Positions 11,044 to 22,950 are shown, counted from the first letter of the stretch. The stretch is DNA of 64,000 bases from Hygrophila difformis (GCA_030278955.1 JAOANR010000004.1:2675625-2739624); one strand, 5' to 3'. The notes: generated from the sequence alone by a model not told the origin. Numbers and translations: made by a program.

Positions 11044-13835
11044 TGTAACACCCCGGATTTGATAACCCAGGCCGAGGTGTCACCGCCGCATTCCCCCAGC
11101 AAGACACGGCTTCCCGAGCTCGCTAAGGGATTGCAAGGCTTGTGGGTATGCAAAAGATTTAAAACATTCAAGATATAGTCCGGAAATTTATAATACTTAA
11201 AACGATAGCAGTAATCATCATACGCGAAAAGTAAATAGAGTAAATGCAGCGGAAAGTAAATCACGGCCAACATGGCCAAATCCTCGGGTTTAACAGACCC
11301 GGTAAAACAGTACTATGATGCAGAAAGCGAAAATGTTCATAATTATTTCCCCCCAAGTGCATGCGTATGCGTCACTCGACATACTCTGTAAAAGAAAAAT
11401 GACAACGGTTGTCAGTATAAAAATATACTGAGTAAGTTAATCCCTAACTAACAAATAAAAGAGGTTACAAGTGTTTAAAACTAAAGATTTCGCTTATCGT
11501 ACGAGGATTTAAAAATACATGATTTATTAGCAGCGGAAAATTATGATTTAAGAACTTAATTTAAAGAGCGAAATTTAAAGCATAATTTAAGGTGCATAAA
11601 ATTTAAATACGTAATTAAAGACAGGATAAATACGATTTAAGCATAATGAAACACTCACACGAGTCTTTTACTTTTCATCCCGTAAACTAAGAAGAGGACA
11701 CCATACCGGGAGATCACTAACGAGGCAATCTCAACATAGGACCACTAACGAGGCAGTCCAAACAATGGGAGACCACTAACGAGGCAGTCTCAAAGATAGT
11801 AGGACCACTAACGAGGCGATCCACAAAGATAGTAGGACCACTAACGAGGCGATCCACAAAGATGGTAGGACCACTAACGAGGCAGTCCACAAATACAGCG
11901 CGCGAGATCACTAACGAGGCAATCTCAGATAGTAAGGAGACCACTAACGAGGCAGTCTCAAAGATAATGATAGTATGAAGATCGGCTCAGCCTAGTGAAC
12001 GGGATTTTTCGAAAGTTCGTATTTCAAAGTTATCAAAGGATCGATATCGCGTTTTCATAGTTCGAGTTTTCTCAAGTTCGAAAAATCCTATTCGAGGCAG
12101 TTTACGCCTTTCTTAATTTAAAATTCGTTTTTCCTCCAAAAATTCTGAAACTTGGCCAGTAATTCAAAAACACACACACGAACAACTTTCATGTTTTAAG
12201 TTTTTGGAAATAAGGTTCCGAAGTGAGTTAAAATTTGAGTTTATTGCAAAGAATAATTTACGTCTTAAAAACTGTTGTCGTCACAGGTTCGTGTAACGCC
12301 GATTAAAAATTCATTTCAAAACCAATCGATGTGAAATTTTTACAGTAACTACACGACACATTAAGGAACAACTTTCATGTTTTAAGTTTTTGGAAATAAT
12401 GAACTCTTGGTACCCAAAAATCGTGTGTAACTCTCTGCACACTCATGGCCTTTAAAACGAATTCAAAACAGTTTCAAAAACTTGGCCGTTTGACATATCA
12501 AATGAACACCAAAATTCGTGAAATTTTGTAGGCATAATCTAGACACAATTATCTACAACTTTTGTTTAGGAATGCAAAGTTAAATCATTCGAAAAATGGG
12601 TGAAAAACATGCATCAAGTTGAATGAAGAAATCTGTCACAGTTTTAAACGGTTCGGTTCAATACAGAAAGTTCATGGCGAAAATTGGGATAGCAAAACTT
12701 AATGTCAATGGCTGAAATTTGGACACAAGATAGATAAAGGTGTTAGGAACAACTTTTATGTTGAAAAGTTTTCGGTTTGAATTCCCGAAGGTCGAGTTTT
12801 TGGCGAGTCTTTAAAATTGGACGAAAATAGGGTTTTTGAAAACCGATTTTTGTTACAAGCTTATATCTCGAAATTTAAACAACAAACAACCGCAAAAACT
12901 TGTGAGTAAGGTGTTAACTTACTTAGTTAGAGGATGGGGTCGCTGGCTTGGGTTTCCGGACGTCCTAGGGTCACGACGAACGGCCAACTTCTCCGATTGC
13001 TTTTTGTTCGTTTTCCGACGTGAAATCGTAGCAAAGGAAAAGGGTTAGAATTCTAGTTTTGGAGACTTATGGACGGATGGAATACTGTATTAAGACTTAC
13101 CAAGGCTCTATGAGGCAGTGGCTCTGTCCCGTGTGCCTCGTCGTCGCCGGAATGTTCGCCGGAAAGTGGAGTCGAATAGGTTTTTGGCTTGGGAAGGAAG
13201 AATGAAGTGGTAGGGGAGTGTTTTCTGTAAAGCTAGGGTTTTGAGGCGCCCCCAGCCATCCCTAAGCCTTCCTTAAGGCTGGGATTTGGTTTCCCTCGAA
13301 GGGAGATGTAATTTCGGCAAGAAAATCACCCCCGAATGGAAAGATTACACCTTCAGCCCCTCTGGCGCGCTGGTGGCGCGCACCTAAGCTTTTGTCCGCG
13401 CGGAGCACGCGCGCCAGGCCTGGCGTCGCGACACCTTTGGCCGCGCGGTGGCCGCGCGGCGGCGCGCGGACAGCGCGGGCCGGCCGGACCGGCCGGTTCG
13501 GCTCCGCGTGTTCCGTCGGGTCTTCCCTCGCTTTCCCTTATCGGTTTTCTACGTGTTAGCTCGATTACCTGGGTCGTTTTCGTTGTGGAATCTTCTCCCT
13601 AATCTTGTTGCGAGTCCGGCTTATCGCTCGCAACATTTCTGGGTCCTACTTAACCTAGTCTAAATTGGTTCCAACATCTCCTATCGTCCTTGTGATCTAA
13701 TTCGTGATGTACTTTGTGATTTATTTCGTGACTGAACTTAGAAATTAGTTCTAAGCTGCCTACGTACCCTGTGAAGGGATCAAGTCATGACGTAGTTCAA
13801 AACAATTTGAATTTGTTTTTCCCTCGGGTGTTACA
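11044..13835 (-). repeat. 5' LTR of the Tekay-like element
   Basis: The 2792-bp LTR next to the primer site is the promoter-bearing copy in transcript order. It differs from the 3' LTR at 11596 (C for T) and 13587 (T for C); I saw no other difference. It is followed by the ccccg target duplication at 13836-13840. Confidence 0.95.
11710..11959 (-). repeat. Hairpin array, 5' LTR copy
   Basis: The same eight covarying units as at 2999-3248. In this LTR they lie about 670-915 nt before the primer site in transcript order. If transcription starts upstream of them they would be in the leader of the genomic RNA. Confidence 0.85.
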
Positions 13836-13840
13836 CCCCG
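13836..13840. repeat. Target-site duplication ccccg (partner at 2328-2332)
   Basis: Five bases directly after the right LTR repeat the five bases directly before the left LTR, confirming a single integration event with both ends retained. Confidence 0.92.
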
Positions 13841-14139
13841 TCCCAGCCCAATTGGATGGACTGGAACAGACGAAGTAGTTACTTGCTGATCTAAACATTG
13901 AATACTTAATAGAATCTCAATAAGCATTTTCACCAAGTAAAAACAAACTAAAAAGTATTATGCGGGGCCAGTGAGACAAAACGTTACAGTAGTTTCAATA
14001 TCAAAATTCAAAAGGTAAAATCTCATACGTCCAGTTCAGTATTTCGCGAGTATGATGAGCCGGTTCAGTATTTCACATACGAGGAGCCTGTTTTAGATAT
14101 TGCTCTACCTCTAGTCAATTAAGAGGACGATGACGACGA
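13841..14139. other. Flanking repeat, no gene seen
   Basis: Continues the sequence interrupted by the Tekay-like element. It contains inverted copies (about 14031-14090) of the phrase seen at about 2190-2265. The opening gtcccagcccaattgg resembles LTR-type sequence, but I cannot place its ends. Confidence 0.4.
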
Positions 14140-14525
14140 TGACTGTATCGCACCTCATGTGCTAAGGTGTTTCTAGGGACCACGTCACTTATGAGATGTG
14201 GAATGGCCGTGAGCGAGATCCACTCAAGTTCATTACCCATGTCGTGAAGTTGACGGTGTGGGAGCCTACGGAGGTATGAGAGACCAGACAGTTCCGGCGC
14301 TACATTAGCGGATGTGGCCTGGATAGGATTAGTTAGATTTTTTTCAAGGCGCCAAAAAAGACTTTGATTGAGGCATTCATCGAGAGATGGCATCTGGAGA
14401 CCAACACATTCCATTTGTTATTCAGTGAGATGATGATCACACTAGATGATGTATTTTGTCTTATTGGTTTGCCGTTCACAAATTTCTTACACCAAGGTTG
14501 TAACCATTTCTTCAGACAATACTAA
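14140..14525 (+). pseudogene. Plant mobile domain (PMD) fragment
   Basis: One plus frame ending at the stop at 14523 reads through the core of the plant mobile domain (aminotransferase-like, PF10536 family). It has FRRYISGCGLDRIS, then LIEAFIERWHLETNTFHLLF, then SEMMITLDDVFCLIGLPFT; the last is the diagnostic phrase ExTxTLxDVxxLLGLP. In-frame stops (at about 14155, 14271 and 14332) show it is dead. PMD proteins occur as host silencing factors (MAIL/MAIN type) and inside MULE and gypsy transposons. A MULE transposase relic directly abuts it on the other strand, so a transposon origin is likely. Confidence 0.75.
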
Positions 14526-15770
14526 ATGGCCACTGATACGTGGGCAAAATTGTTACACAAATGATTCACTTGTTCTTTGAACATATCATAGGTATCTGCA
14601 TCCATTGCAACTTGCTCACTGTCTGTAGAAGGATTCCCATTCCTCCTTGTTGGTACGTGTTTCTTGATGTTGGCCAACACATTCTTGTTTACATGCCATT
14701 GACATGGTAGTTGGGTGGCATCCAGAAACGTGGTGTCAATTGCATTGATAAGAACCAACTCCCTATCAGTCAATATCACAGTCCACAAACATTTTGAATC
14801 CATCAATGTCCGCAACATCTCACATGCTCATGTGTACTTGTCCTTCTTCTCCGTCTCCAAATAGGCACAAGCAACACAAAATGTCATGCATGTAGAGATA
14901 ACACCCACTATCTACAGTAACGGAATATGTACATATTAGTCTCATCGGCATTGTCCATCAACAACCCATGTGGAAAGGCACGCAACAACTCAATGCTCTT
15001 GGGATGCACAAAGAACATATCTCGCACTTCACTAGTTGATTCGTACCTACGATGATGGTTGTAGTACTTGTACTCGTGTAACTTTCCAACATGAACTACA
15101 TATAGGAATCGACAACTCTATCATTCACTCGATGTTTCTGTCGGGCATTGTATATTGTTTTTATAGGATAACATGTTCTAGATTAAATTTTCCTTCAGTT
15201 GCTCCAACAAGTTCTTGGGCCTCGCATTCATTAACGAATCAACCATCACAAATTGCACCTCATCAGGTGTCAACCGCTGCATGTATGCATGTCCCTGAAA
15301 ATATTGTTGAATGCTTTCAAGACCACCAATTCCCACGCCCCACGAATGGTCACCTATGTAGCCTTTAGCTCAAATGGACACCCACATTTCTTAGTTTCTC
15401 CTTCCCTCTTTCAGACTACTTTCCATTTCTCATCATCGCATGCACCTCCACCTTCTGCAATCAGTAAGTATGGATTCAGTTTGGTTTTCCATTCACAATA
15501 CCGACCACCGCACTCACACCCAATATAAACTCACGCTTTTCTTGTGTCCCCAACCGCATATGACCTCTTAACAATTACCACCATATGGTTCTCCTTCGTT
15601 ACCATCCGAACCCAGTTTAATACAACTTCCTTCGAAGGAAAGTACTCATGAGTCGTGAACAAGTCTGTGTAGTTGATGCTAATGACATCCGTGCTCAACT
15701 CATTCCCAATTCGATTCTCAATGAGTGGTGTAACACTCCATTTCGTTGCAAATGAAGGTGGAATCTGCAT
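14521..15770 (-). pseudogene. MULE transposase remnant
   Basis: Minus-strand pieces in order fit the Mutator-like transposases of the FAR1/PMD type. At 15770-15531 the N-terminal module contains FPSKEVVLNWVRMVTKENHM and VVIVKRS. At about 15060-14940 the text resembles YKHHRRYESTSEVRDMFFVH followed by PKSIELLRAFPHGLLMDNAD. At 14818-14522 the catalytic-region text ILTDRELVLINAIDTTF and QLPCQWHVNKNVLANIKKH matches the MULE domain. Several stops and shifts separate the pieces (for example between 15200 and 15100), so no full protein is made. No terminal inverted repeats could be assigned. Confidence 0.8.
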
Positions 15771-16511
15771 TAAAAAGCATTGAAATAGAATTTAGAATAT
15801 ATAAAAAAACGGGCTTCAGACCTGTTCGGCCATCACGACCGCGAAGTGTGAACTGTGAAGGGTGAGCAACAGCCCATGCCGCACATCCTCACTGATACAC
15901 GGCACATTCTGCTGTGCATCACATGCTGCGTGTGGCCGATCTGGCCGCACGACATTCTTGGTGCGGTCGTGGTGTGCGACACCGTTGCGTGTCACTCTTA
16001 GCCTTCGGCCCGATCAGTCGTGCCCTGTGATGTGCGTTCGGCATACCAGGGCCTGCAAAAAATTTGAATTTTCAGAATTTAAAGCTCTTACCTCTTGATC
16101 CCAATATATTTTCCTCCTCCAGTTGTTGAGCAATAGTTCTACACCACTTCTCGTTTGATTTGTGCCAATAATATTATCTATTCGAGAATTTTTTGCATGA
16201 GGCGTGGTTTTTTAGTAGGTTTTAATGTGTTAGTATAAGAAAATATTTTGGAATATAGCTTTTGGAAGAATTAGGATTTTAGGATGTAGGGTTTGGAGTG
16301 TATTTAGAATTTTATGGAGTATGAGAATTTTTTTTTTAAGTTAAGAACATCTTTGGTATCACACAAAATGGTGGATTGATGGTAGCAAATAGGCGTGAAT
16401 AGGCGCTTATTTTTTGTGTTTTAAAATCACTTTACATAGGTGTTTTAGGTAGTGTAAAAGTTGCACTACGGTGATGCTAGAAAAATAAAGAGTATAAATC
16501 CAAATATAATC
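15771..16511. other. Unassigned non-coding sequence
   Basis: A moderately GC-rich patch (15840-16060) with repeated ggccg/cgacc words is followed by AT-rich sequence. I see no gene, splice pattern or terminal repeat that can be supported. Confidence 0.4.
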
Positions 16512-16525
16512 AACTAAAACGATTT

Positions 16526-16693
16526 GGGGGATGGGGACTTAGCCCAAGTGGTTAAGTCCCTTGACTTCCAACGGAAGGTTGGAGGTTCGATTCCCCACCG
16601 GCCCCCTATCCCTCCCTTTAATTCCCCTTTGTAATTGTGTGGCATGGGCTCCCACCACCCCTTTCCAGGCCTTCAATGGCTCCTCCAAAAAAA
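16526..16693 (+). mobile_element. tRNA-derived SINE with 14-bp target duplication
   Basis: A 168-bp insert opens with a tRNA-like head. It holds a good A box (TAGCCCAAGTGG) and B box (GGTTCGATTCC), the internal RNA polymerase III promoter elements. A tRNA-unrelated body and a terminal A run follow. Direct repeats AACTAAAACGATTT at 16512-16525 and 16694-16707 bound it exactly, the signature of LINE-assisted retroposition. The acceptor and T stems do not pair properly, so it is not a tRNA gene. Confidence 0.88.
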
Positions 16694-16905
16694 AACTAAA
16701 ACGATTTCACATTTATTTCAGACCTAAACCTAATTTCGTTCCTTAATTCGAATTCTTCGTTGTCAATTCAAGAATTTAGACTTAAGGAGTATACTCGATT
16801 CAGATTTTTATGAATTTTAAAAAGTCAATGGATTTAGAAAAGTACATGGACTCCACATAGAGTTGGTTGATTTTATTTAGACTCCATGTAGAATTTAGCT
16901 GACTT

Positions 16906-17410
16906 CAGGGCCGTCTAATCATCTTCGATTGCCCTATTCTATAATAAAAATGAGGCCCTATTTAAAAAAGAAAAACAATTTATAAATTTTTAATTTATTT
17001 ATTTATAAAACATAACACAATATAAAAATTTAAAACACAAAAAAATATAATTTATTTTTAAGACGTGTACCCAAAAGACATTGTCTATATATGCAAAATG
17101 AATCAACACTATGTATTTCTTTAAAAACAGTAAAAAAAAAAAAACCAACAAAAAAAGAGAAAATTTTCAACTCAAATTTTTTGAACAGATTCAATTTTTT
17201 TTTTGGTAAACAGACCGAAGAGGCGGGCAAAGAAGTAAAAAAATAGAAACATTTTTTTAAGAGAAGTAATATATAAAAAAAATAAATAAAACATATGAAA
17301 CAAATACAAATATAAAAAATAAATTACAGAATTTTTTTTAAAAATGGGCCCCACAAAAATTGGGGTCCCTGTGCAATAGATCTCTTTGCACTGCCCAATT
17401 GCCGGGCCTG
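16906..17410. mobile_element. hAT-like MITE with 8-bp target duplication
   Basis: The element starts CAGGGCCGTC and ends GCCGGGCCTG, short inverted termini of the hAT CAGGG type. It is flanked by gctgactt (16898-16905) and actgactt (17411-17418), an 8-bp duplication with one change. The 505-bp interior is A/T-rich and non-coding. Confidence 0.7.
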
Positions 17411-17680
17411 ACTGACTTATATAGAATCCATATAAATGTTTGATTATTTGAAGAGATTTTATATAGTTATAATTTTTTTAAAAGAATCCATTACAATATA
17501 TGAAGAACTAAAGTCAATGAATTGTTGAATAACTCAAAAAATTTTAAAGATTTTTTAAAATCTGTATTAAATGCCTCTATATTTTAAAAAACTTTTAAAA
17601 TTATGCACCTCTAAATTTTTATCAACTTGTTAAAATTTAAATTAAATGCACCCAAAATCTAAAAAAGTTTTAAAATTTTA

Positions 17681-17775
17681 TTATTGTGGTCAAGTCCCCG
17701 ACTTTCATTATATAGGTTGGGTTTGATTCCCCATCCGACCAATATCCCTCATCTTTTATTCTTTAAATTTTTAAA
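17681..17775 (+). mobile_element. Degenerate copy of the same SINE family
   Basis: The stretch gtggtcaagtcccc ... ggtttgattccccatccg ... ccctc follows the order of the SINE head at 16540-16620, including a B-box-like core, but lacks a clear A box and target duplications. Confidence 0.55.
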
Positions 17776-17828
17776 AAAAGCATTTTAAAATTTAAATTAA
17801 ATGCACCTACGATATTCATTTACGTAGT

Positions 17829-18000
17829 ACTCCCTCCATTTTTTAAAATTTAATGTTATAACTTTTTTTACCATTTATTGTAGCACATTGACTTCTATTT
17901 TTATTATAATTATAGATAATAAAATATAGTCAAGTAAAATCTTATAATTTTTAAATATTAAATATTTACAATTTTTATTTATACTCAATTTGAGTTATTA
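17829..18000. repeat. Possible Stowaway-like fragment
   Basis: TACTCCCTCCATTTTTTAAA at 17828 matches the usual Stowaway terminus (CTCCCTCCG...). No matching right-hand terminus or clear TA duplication was found, so this is at most a one-ended remnant. Confidence 0.35.
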
Positions 18001-18027
18001 TGAGTTATTAAGATAAAGTATTCTTGA

Positions 18028-18329
18028 TTGAGGAGACGCCCTAATTTCATTCTTCTTCAATTTGGTTTTTTCATCCGATCATCCACACGTGCCTTTGCTT
18101 TCCTCTTTCATCGCCGTCGCTGTGAGTGCGAGGCATTTGACAACTCTTTCCATTCCTACGGTCGTGTACTGCTGCGTGCGTCTTTGAGAGGGCGCCTGTG
18201 TAAGTCACTATTTACGCTGCGTGCTATATGCATTTGTTGGTTTCAGTTATTCAGATTTTGTGTTTCAAAGTGGGTTTGTATTATCGTATTTGATATATGG
18301 TATAATTTTCGGTTTCCCTACTTTTGTCT
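18028..18329 (+). other. Possible 5' leader exon and intron start of a lost gene
   Basis: A C/T-rich stretch ends in CTGTGTAAGT with a good donor at 18200-18205, which looks like a plant 5'UTR exon and intron. A copia element is inserted just downstream, and the sequence beyond it (23540 onward) shows no recognisable exon. The gene, if any, cannot be named. Confidence 0.3.
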
Positions 18330-18811
18330 TGTCAAAGTTTGGTCCGCCCAATTTAATGGGTTAGGTGGACATTGATTTTTTAATAAATTTTGTCTCCCAA
18401 GCTTGTCCAACTTAGCTGCTGCTCACGTGCATTTCCTGTACATTTTTCTGATGCGAATTGTGGGCGACTCTTGCTATAAATACATGGCCTTTTTATTGTT
18501 TCCATGCACCCCATCCCAGCAGAAAGAGAGAGAGAGACTGATCAAGGCATTAATTGTCTTGTGAGCCAGTGCTTTTTTAGGCTTTTATGAGTCTTCCTTG
18601 TCGAGTGGATTTTGTCTGTCAGAAAATTCTTTCCAAAACCCTTTTGTAATATTTCTCCAATATAGTGAAATAATAATTCGGTGGGGGCCCGGAGGACGTA
18701 TGCAAATTTGTGCCGAACGTCGTTAAATATTGGTGTTATCTTTATTGTTCAATTAATAGCTCTATTATTCAGGTATAATTTTAGGTGGAAACTGACCCGA
18801 TTTCCACAACA
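18330..18811 (+). repeat. 5' LTR of the copia element
   Basis: It begins TGTCAAAGTTTGG and ends TTTCCACAACA. A likely TATA box, CTATAAATA, lies at 18473-18481, followed by a GA-rich stretch (AGAAAGAGAGAGAGAG). A matching box is present in the right LTR. Confidence 0.9.
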
Positions 18812-18813
18812 AC

Positions 18814-18825
18814 TGGTATCAGAGC
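18814..18825 (+). other. Primer binding site, initiator-Met tRNA
   Basis: TGGTATCAGAGC begins two bases after the 5' LTR, complementary to the 3' end of initiator methionine tRNA. Confidence 0.92.
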
Positions 18826-18935
18826 CTTGGTTGCATAGTATGCTCTATGGTCGCAGCTAAGCTGATCTTCCACATCAGAAACGCATCTCGGTTGAGCTAC
18901 CGTTTGTGAGCTATTAATTAAACTTTGAAGCAGAA

Positions 18936-21900
18936 ATGGCGGATAGGTCCGGTGAAACGTCAACTTCAGATTTGAAGCCGTTGGTGACATCGTCATCACG
19001 GACGATGGTTTCAAATGCCAAATTTGACGTCGAAAAATTCGACGGTACCAATAATTTTGGTATGTGGCAGTGCGAGGTGTTGGACATCTTGTACCAGCAG
19101 GAGCTGGATGGGGGCACTTGAAGAAACCAAACCAGATGGTGTTGATGATAAAGACTGGATGAGGATCAACCGCCTTGCGTGTGGTACAATTCAGCTATGT
19201 CTCTCAAAGGAGCAGAAGTATCCGCTTATGAGAGAGACGATGGCGCACAAACTGTGGAAAGAACTGGAGGATAAATTCATGAAAAAGAGCACGGAGAACA
19301 AGCTCTACATGAAGACGAAGCTGTATCGATTCCAGTATTTGCCCGGTACCACGATGAATGAACACATAACAAGATTAGATTCTTTGGTCACCAATTTGTT
19401 GAATCTCGACGAGACGATAGATGACGTTGACAAGGCGCTGATACTGTTAGCTTCACTCCCCGATGAATACAAGCATATAATTGTTAGTATGCTGACTGGA
19501 AAGGAAACAATTTCCTTTAAAGAAGTTACCACTGCCTTATATTCTAACGAGATCAGAAAGAAGGATAAGTTAGAACACAGGAGTTCGACTGGTGAAGCCC
19601 ATACTGTTCGGGGCCGTAGCCACAAGTACAAGCCGGACAGAAGAGGCAGATCCCAGTCAAGAGGCAGAGTGTCAAAAGACGAATGTATCTTTTGTTACGA
19701 GAAAGGACATTGGAAGAGAGATTGTCCTAAGCTGCAAAAGAAAAAGGGGAAAGCGGTAGCAGAGGCTTGTGTTGCTGATAGTGATGAGACAGAGTATTCT
19801 TTAGCTTGTGTCTCATCGGTAACGTGCACTGACGGCTGGTTGCTAGACTCAGGATGCTCATTCCACATGTGTTCCAAGAAGGAGTGGTTTGTCAACTTTG
19901 AAAGTGTTGACGGTGGAGTTGTCTACCTAGCCAACAACGGATATTGCCAGATAGTTGGAGTTGGCTCAGTATATCTGAAGAACCACAATTGAACAACCAA
20001 GGTGCTGACGGAAGTTTGGTATATACCGAAATTTGCCAAGAACCTCATATCAGTGGGAGCCTTGGAAGCCAAAGGCCACTCCATCAGCATTCAGAATGGG
20101 ATTATGAAAGTGATCTTGGGAGCACTAGTCGTCATGAAAGATATAAGAAAAAATAACTTTTACCACTTCCAGGGCAACACAGTGGTTGGCATTGCAGCAG
20201 CGGTATCAGAAGCAGACAAGGAAAAGAAGATGACCAAGCTATGGCATATGAGGCTTGGGCATGCTGGGGAAAAATCCTTGCAGACTCTGGCAAAGCAAGG
20301 ATTATTAAAGGGTGCAAAGACTTGCAAACTTGAATTTTGCGAGCAGTGTGTTCTGGGAAAGCAAACGCGGGTGAAGTTCGGAACAGCAATCCATAACACT
20401 AAAGGCATTATGGATTACACTCACTCAGATGTGTGGGGACCTACCAAGACGGCTTCTCTGGGAGGAAACCACTATTTTGTAACGTTTGTTGATGACTTTT
20501 CCCGGAGAGTATGGGTGTATCCCATGCGAACAAAAGATGAAGCATTCGGGAAATTTCTCGCTTGGAAGAAAATGATGGAGAACCAGACAAGAAGAAAGAT
20601 TAAAGTGCTTCGATCTGATAACGGCACGGAATATCAAAATTACCCTTTCTTCGATTTGTGCAAGAAGGAAGGTATTTCCCGACATTTGACTGTGCGGGAC
20701 ACGCCAAAACAGAATGGTGTGGCTGAACGGATGAATCGAACCTTGTTGGAGAAGGTTCGGTGTATGTTGTCCAATACTAATTTGGGCAAGCAGTTCTGGG
20801 CTGAAGCGGTGACCTATGCGAGCCATCTAATCAATCGACTACCATCAACTGCACTTAAAGGCAAGACACCTTTGGAGGCATGGTTTAGCAAACCTGCAAA
20901 TGATTATGATTCTTTACGTGTGTTCGGTTCCGCTGCATATTATCACGTGAAAGAATCAAAGCTGGATCCGAGGGCGAGAAAAGCTGTTTTCGTAGGGATA
21001 TCTTCTGGAGTAAAAGGATATCGCCTATGGTGCCCGGAGATGAAAAAGGTGATCTTTAGGAGAGATGTTACCTTTAACGAATCGATAATGTTGAAACTGG
21101 TAACCGAGCAGCAGCCGGATAGTACTCCCCAGCAGGTGGAGCATTATCCTCAACAGGTGGAGTTTCAGACATCTACAACCAGAGAGGTAGATGGTCAACC
21201 AATAGAAGACGATGGTCCAAGTACCGAAGAAGAGCCCAGAGAAAGTGAGGTTTTAACCCAAGAACCTCAGGAGCAACAAGATTTACCAATTGCAATGAGG
21301 AGGCCAAGAAGAGAAATTAGGAGACCTGCTCGATTCGAAAGTATGTTGGCCTATGCACTTTCTATTATTGAAGAAGATATACCACAAAACTTTTCTTGAT
21401 GCAAGAATTAGTCTGGAAAAAGAAAAGTGGAAGAAAGCCATGGACGAGGAAATGCATTCCCTTGAAGCAAATCACACGTGGAAGCTAGCTAAACTCCCAG
21501 AGGGAAATAAGGCAATTGGTTGCAAGTGGGTCTATGCTCAGAAAGAAGGATTTCCAGAAAAGAATGGCGTTCGCTACAAGGCAAGATTGGTAGCTAAAGG
21601 CTATGCTCAAGAGGAAGGAATTGATATAATGAGGTATTTTCCCCTGTTGTAAAACATTCCTCCATTCGTATTTTGTTGGCCTTGGTAGTACAGTTTGACT
21701 TGGAACTAGTTCAAATGGATGTCAAGACGGCATTCTTACATGGTGATTTGGAGGAGGAAATCTACATGACCCAACCAGAAGGATTTGAAGTTGTTGGAAA
21801 AGAAGATTGGGTTTGCAAGTTGAACAAATCGCTTTATGGATTGAAACAATCACCAAGGCAATGGTATAAACGATTTGATCAATTTATTGGCCAGAAGTAC

Positions 21901-22950
21901 ACCAGATTTAGTTTTGATCATTGCGTATATTTTCGTAAGCTACATGATGGATCTTTCATTTACCTTCTTCTATATGTAGATGACATGTTAATTGCTTCGA
22001 AACATAGAGAAGAGATAAACAGGTTGAAGTCCCAACTCAGCAAGGAGTTTGAAATGAAAGATCTTGGTGAAGCAAAGAAAATTCTCAGTATGCAAATAAC
22101 GAGAGACAGGAAGAGGGGCACTCTGAGTTTGACTCAGAAGCAATATCTGAAGAAAGTATTGCAGCGGTTTGGCATGACGAACAAAACCAAACCTTTAAGT
22201 ACACCGTTTGCTCCTCATTTCAAACTTAGTGCTTCACAATGCCCGGAGACGAAAGAGGAACGAGAATGCATGTCAAAGGTTCCTTATTCAAATGCGGTGG
22301 GTAGCTTGATGTATGCAATGGTGTGTACAAGGCCTGACATTTAAGATGCAGTTGGAGTAGTGAGCAGGTACATGCATGATCTCGGTAAAGATCATTGGCA
22401 AGCTGTGAAATGGATTCTAAGGTATATCTTGAAAACCTTAGATATTGGGTTGATATTTGAGAAGACTAATGTTACTGGTCAACATATAGTTGGGTACTGT
22501 GACTCAGATTATGCTGGAGATCTGGATAAACGTCGATCAACTACTGGATATGTATTTACTTTTGCAAATGCACCAGTTAGTTGGAAGTCTACCTTACAGT
22601 CAACCATTGCTTTGTCAACAACGGAGGCAGAATACATGGCCATTACAGAAGCTGTTAAGGAAGCCATTTGGTTACAGGGATTGCTGGATGACTTAGGAGT
22701 TGGTCAGAAACATGTAACAGTGTTTTGTGACAGTCAAAGTGCCATTCATCTAGCAAAGAACCAGGTATATCATGCTAGAACCAAGCATATCGACGTGCGG
22801 TATCATTTTGTGCGGGAAATAATTGAAGAAGGTAGAGTCAAGGTACAAAAGATCAAGACCACCAAGAATCCTGCAGACATGTTGATGAAGGCTGTAACAG
22901 GTATCAAGTTCGAACATTGTTTGAACTTGATTAATGTCTCAAGATATTGA
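18936..22950 (+). pseudogene. Broken copia gag-pol polyprotein
   Basis: Starts MADRSGETSTS at 18936. In order: gag (UBN2-type, KFDGTNNFGMW); zinc knuckle CIFCYEKGHWKRDC near 19690; protease WLLDSGCSFHM near 19840; integrase with WHMRLGHAGEKSL and CEQC near 20240-20360, then HSDVWGP and RSDNGTEY; reverse transcriptase with MDVKTAFLHG and LLLYVDDMLIAS near 21970; RNase H with STTEAEYMA near 22620 and TKHIDVRYHFVRE. Five lesions are visible: a frameshift at a G run near 19110; an in-frame TGA at 19990 where Arg CGA is expected; a shift near 21390 between integrase and RT; a shift near 21630 just before the RT core; and a TAA at 22342. The protein cannot be made without multiple recoding events, so this copy is non-autonomous. 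Confidence 0.92.

Larger units (their letters stand above)
2333..13835 (-). mobile_element. Complete young Ty3/gypsy chromovirus (Tekay/Del-like)
   Basis: An 11.5-kb minus-strand LTR retrotransposon. Its parts in transcript order are: 5' LTR (13835 to 11044), an initiator-Met-tRNA primer site, an extra coiled-coil ORF, one uninterrupted gag-pol frame with a C-terminal chromodomain-like segment, a polypurine tract, and the 3' LTR (5124 to 2333). LTRs begin TGTAACACC and end GGTGTTACA. A 5-bp target duplication, ccccg, lies at 2328-2332 and 13836-13840. The two LTRs have the same length (2792 bp), and by eye I find only two mismatches (2885 versus 11596, and 4876 versus 13587). Long LTRs, the iMet primer site and a chromodomain fit the Tekay/Del clade of plant chromoviruses. 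It appears fully intact and is a candidate for recent or current mobility. Confidence 0.93.

Noticed and set aside
16530..16610. tRNA-like sequence with good A and B boxes.
   Set aside because: Acceptor and T stems do not pair, and the unit continues into a SINE body with poly(A) and target duplications, so it is not a tRNA gene.
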